The translations under genes were made by a program, and so were the position numbers. Under the pieces are notes generated by a model. It did not search any database. It was given only the letters and a program-made list of their open reading frames with translations, and was not told the DNA's origin. A stretch of 7,642 bases of DNA from Anaerolineales bacterium (GTDB taxonomy: Bacteria; Chloroflexota; Anaerolineae; Anaerolineales; UBA4823): the NCBI GenBank assembly GCA_022865865.1, contig JALHTN010000517.1, positions 1-7,642 on the forward strand, given 5' to 3'. Numbering within the stretch: position 1 is the stretch's first letter; each line of letters begins with the position of its first letter. Shown piece by piece: positions 6,500-7,642 of the stretch.

Positions 6500-6594
6500 G
6501 ATTCCACGAAAGGAGGTGAGCAAAATGATGAAAGTCCGCATCCTTGACCGTTGTGAGTTCTACGAAGAGAATCAGATATCAAGCAGGTTTAATC

Positions 6595-6623
6595 AAAAAA
6601 AGATCCAGTTTGAATGGATCTTT
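6595..6623 (-). terminator. Intrinsic terminator after the tRNA-like sequence
   Basis: On the minus strand AAAGATCCA (6623-6615) pairs with TGGATCTTT (6607-6599) around a seven-base loop, and the T-run continues to 6595. It begins five bases past the discriminator base of the degenerate tRNA, the expected place for a tRNA gene terminator. Confidence 0.8.
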
Positions 6624-6627
6624 GAAG

Positions 6628-6712
6628 TGAGCGCGGCAGGGCTCGAACCTGCAACCAATGGCTTAAAAGGCCAGAGTCCGCTGTGCGCTTCTCCCATCCA
6701 AGAGCCTACCCT
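6628..6712 (-). pseudogene. Degenerate tRNA-Lys(UUU)-like sequence
   Basis: The 3' half is tRNA-like: acceptor strand CGCGCTC plus discriminator A (6635-6628), a perfect T arm GCAGG-TTCGAGC-CCTGC (6652-6636), a five-base variable loop (6657-6653), and an anticodon arm CTGGC-CTTTTAA-GCCAT with anticodon TTT (6667-6665). The 5' half fails. A D-arm-like TAGGCTC, GGATGGGAG, AAGC is readable but carries extra bases. About ten surplus bases separate it from the anticodon arm. The seven bases expected to pair with CGCGCTC are instead A/G-rich (AAAAGGG). No CCA is encoded. It looks like a tRNA-Lys gene whose 5' half was damaged by indels or replaced, as happens at recombination sites in tRNA genes. 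Confidence 0.6.
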
Positions 6713-6734
6713 TTTTACCCAATCCATTGGATGA

Positions 6735-7106
6735 CGGATAAAGTCTTTTGGATGCTTATTTTAAGGTTTGTCAACACTTATTCGTCCAAAGGACTCGTTT
6801 ACCAACGGATGTGTCGGTTGTCTTTTGCCCGCACGACTTGGCAAAGACTGTACCACTGATTGAGAGGCCATGTCGGGTTCGATTCGCCAGTTTGAGATCA
6901 ACGAAACTGAACACGCCTCGTGTTTGAGCCGACAATATTAAGATGAAACTTCAGGCGCCCCCATGGTTCCTTAGAGCGCTACCAGCCACCTCAACTCAGC
7001 GATCAAACCCGAAATCCCGACCTTGTAAATTACAAAAAACTTACCAACCCTAGACAAAGGTGCCGCTATACGCGTGGAGGCGTGCGTGCGTGTGAGGGAT
7101 GGATGC
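6735..7106. other. Non-coding region with several potential RNA helices
   Basis: No coding frame is credible. Inverted repeats are dense: GTCC/GGAC (6784-6787 with 6791-6794), GTCTTTTGCC/GGCAAAGAC (6820-6829 with 6840-6848, one bulge), CAGTTT/AAACTG (6888-6893 with 6904-6909), and AACACG/CGTGTT (6910-6915 with 6919-6924). CCGACA (6929-6934) can pair with TGTCGG at either 6812-6817 or 6871-6876. It did not match tmRNA, SRP RNA or RNase P RNA signatures that I could check by eye. Confidence 0.4.
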
Positions 7107-7135
7107 TTGACTAAACTGTTTGGCTGGGTTAGACT
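7107..7135 (+). promoter_or_regulatory. Sigma-70-type promoter for the aroH leader
   Basis: TTGACT (7107-7112), exactly 17 bases, then TAGACT (7130-7135) gives five and four matches to consensus at ideal spacing. Transcription would start near 7142 and give a leader of about 195 bases before aroH. Confidence 0.6.
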
Positions 7136-7188
7136 CTAGCAACGTAATAAATATTTGGTATTTAAAAAAATGAATCAAACTCTTTCGT

Positions 7189-7261
7189 CCCGCTTTTATT
7201 TTAGTGCCTCCTATTATTTTGGCTTCGGTTCTCCGAATGCCGGTGGCGGTGCTTAAGCGGG
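7189..7261 (+). ncRNA. Structured 5' leader upstream of aroH
   Basis: Three nested helices can form in the transcript. P1 is CCCGCTT/AAGCGGG (7189-7195 with 7255-7261). P2 is AGTGCC/GGTGCT with two G-U pairs (7203-7208 with 7248-7253). P3 is GGC-TTCGG/CCGAA-T-GCC (7221-7228 with 7233-7241, one bulged T, loop TTCT). It sits between the promoter and a terminator hairpin, the layout of an attenuator or riboswitch. It does not carry a recognisable T-box motif or a Trp-, Phe- or Tyr-rich leader peptide. Confidence 0.45.
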
Positions 7262-7288
7262 AAGACAGAAATTAATCCTACCCATTTG

Positions 7289-7320
7289 ATGCGAGGCCAG
7301 CGGCCTCGCATTTTTTATTT
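7289..7320 (+). terminator. Intrinsic terminator/attenuator just before aroH
   Basis: ATGCGAGGCC (7289-7298) and GGCCTCGCAT (7302-7311) form a perfect 10-bp stem with a three-base loop (or nine pairs with a five-base loop), followed by a T-rich run to 7320. It ends only a few bases before the aroH Shine-Dalgarno site, so read-through would decide aroH expression. Confidence 0.85.
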
Positions 7321-7336
7321 TATGGAGGTTAATCCT

Positions 7337-7642
7337 ATGCCGGTAAGAGGAGTTCGTGGAGCGATCGATGTTGCAGACGATAATCCTGAGGCAGTTCTGG
7401 CTGCCACCCGGGAGCTGCTTACAGCGATTCTGGAGCCAATCCTGAGCTGCGCAGCGAGGATATCGCCAGCGCGATCTTCACCACCACGGATGACCTTAAC
7501 TCCGCATATCCCGCTCGTGCTGCACGCGAAATGGACTGGACTGCAGTAGCGATGATCTGCGGCCGGGAGATTCCGGTACCGGGAGGGCTGCCGCGCTGCA
7601 TCCGTGTCCTGCTGCAGTGGAATACCGCTCTTCCCCAGCAGG
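7337..7642 (+). CDS. aroH: Chorismate mutase, AroH class (frameshifted, 3' end outside window)
   Basis: AroH-type chorismate mutase converts chorismate to prephenate for Phe and Tyr synthesis; it acts as a cytoplasmic trimer. The ATG at 7337 follows GGAGG by eight bases. Residues [12 protein letters not shown] match the AroH N-terminus, with catalytic R7. The frame breaks at 7433-7437: restoring one base there (GAG-nCC-AAT) continues [20 protein letters not shown], then [20 protein letters not shown] and LPRCIRVLL to the window end without a stop. With that base restored, C75, E78 and R90 fall at the Bacillus subtilis AroH numbering, and an Arg equivalent to R63 is present. Conserved catalytic residues on both sides imply a very recent mutation or a sequence error. 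As written, translation leaves the family frame and stops at 7547-7549. Confidence 0.88.

Larger units (their letters stand above)
6525..6734 (+). pseudogene. Truncated/chimeric small ORF beginning MMKVRILDRCEF
   Basis: AAGGAGGTGA (6510-6519) is an essentially perfect ribosome-binding site eight bases before the ATG at 6525. The first dozen residues, MMKVRILDRCEF, recall a family of very small Cys-rich (zinc-ribbon-like) proteins I associate with Chloroflexota. In that family, further Cys pairs would be expected to follow; this is from memory and not verified. Here the sequence instead changes after residue 12, crosses a terminator on the opposite strand, and continues antisense through a tRNA-like sequence (hence AAGLEPATNGLKG, a typical artefact of translating tRNA complement) to a stop at 6732-6734. 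The 69-residue ORF is therefore best read as the start of a small gene joined to unrelated DNA, with the junction near 6560. Whether any product is made is unknown. Confidence 0.45.

Noticed and set aside
6871..6887. GGGTTCGATTC on the plus strand resembling a tRNA T loop
   Set aside because: The five-base T stem does not pair (TCGGG with CGCCA), and no anticodon or D arm fits upstream.
6628..7106. Possible tmRNA, RNase P RNA, SRP RNA or group I intron on the minus strand
   Set aside because: The tRNA-like part has an anticodon arm, which tmRNA lacks. No matching 5' acceptor strand and no recognisable core motifs of the other RNAs were seen.

Overview
The window looks like low-density accessory DNA from a bacterium, most likely a member of the Chloroflexota (Anaerolineae-like). 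That assignment is an inference. It rests mainly on the secreted seven-repeat protein ending in YRVYLPLVMR, a C-terminal ending I associate with exported proteins of that phylum. Supporting this are terminator hairpins placed just upstream of strong Shine-Dalgarno sites. Only about half of the window is convincingly coding, and several genes are broken.

Layout, left to right: (1) 64-867, minus, CPBP-family intramembrane metalloprotease. (2) About 1190-1613, the first and fullest copy (C1) of a dispersed repeat. (3) 1794-2492, minus, atypical SDR/NmrA-like NAD(P)-binding protein, clearly more GC-rich than its surroundings. (4) About 2735-2820, truncated repeat copy C2. (5) 2876-3281, plus, a decayed PD-(D/E)XK-nuclease-like gene with a premature stop, a frameshift and a lost C-terminus. 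(6) 3269-3886, minus, a 2'-5' RNA ligase/2H phosphoesterase. (7) About 3988-4420, repeat copy C3. (8) 4553-5860, minus, a secreted beta-propeller-like protein. (9) About 6239-6445, repeat copy C4, truncated on its right. (10) 6472-6734, a terminator, a perfect Shine-Dalgarno site and a chimeric small ORF that runs antisense through a degenerate tRNA-Lys(UUU)-like sequence. (11) 6735-7106, non-coding DNA with several potential RNA helices. (12) 7107-7642, a plus-strand promoter, a structured leader ending in an intrinsic terminator, and aroH (chorismate mutase), which has a one-base frameshift and runs off the window end.

The intact genes do not form a pathway. They are unrelated single genes, mostly on the minus strand, separated by copies of the same non-coding repeat. 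The repeat family is the main unexplained feature: four copies, all in the same orientation, with conserved potential hairpins and no visible transposase or recombinase. It could be a non-autonomous insertion-sequence derivative or a structured regulatory or recombination element. The right end (aroH and its leader) looks more like housekeeping DNA, and the boundary near 6450-6720 is a plausible junction between accessory and core DNA.
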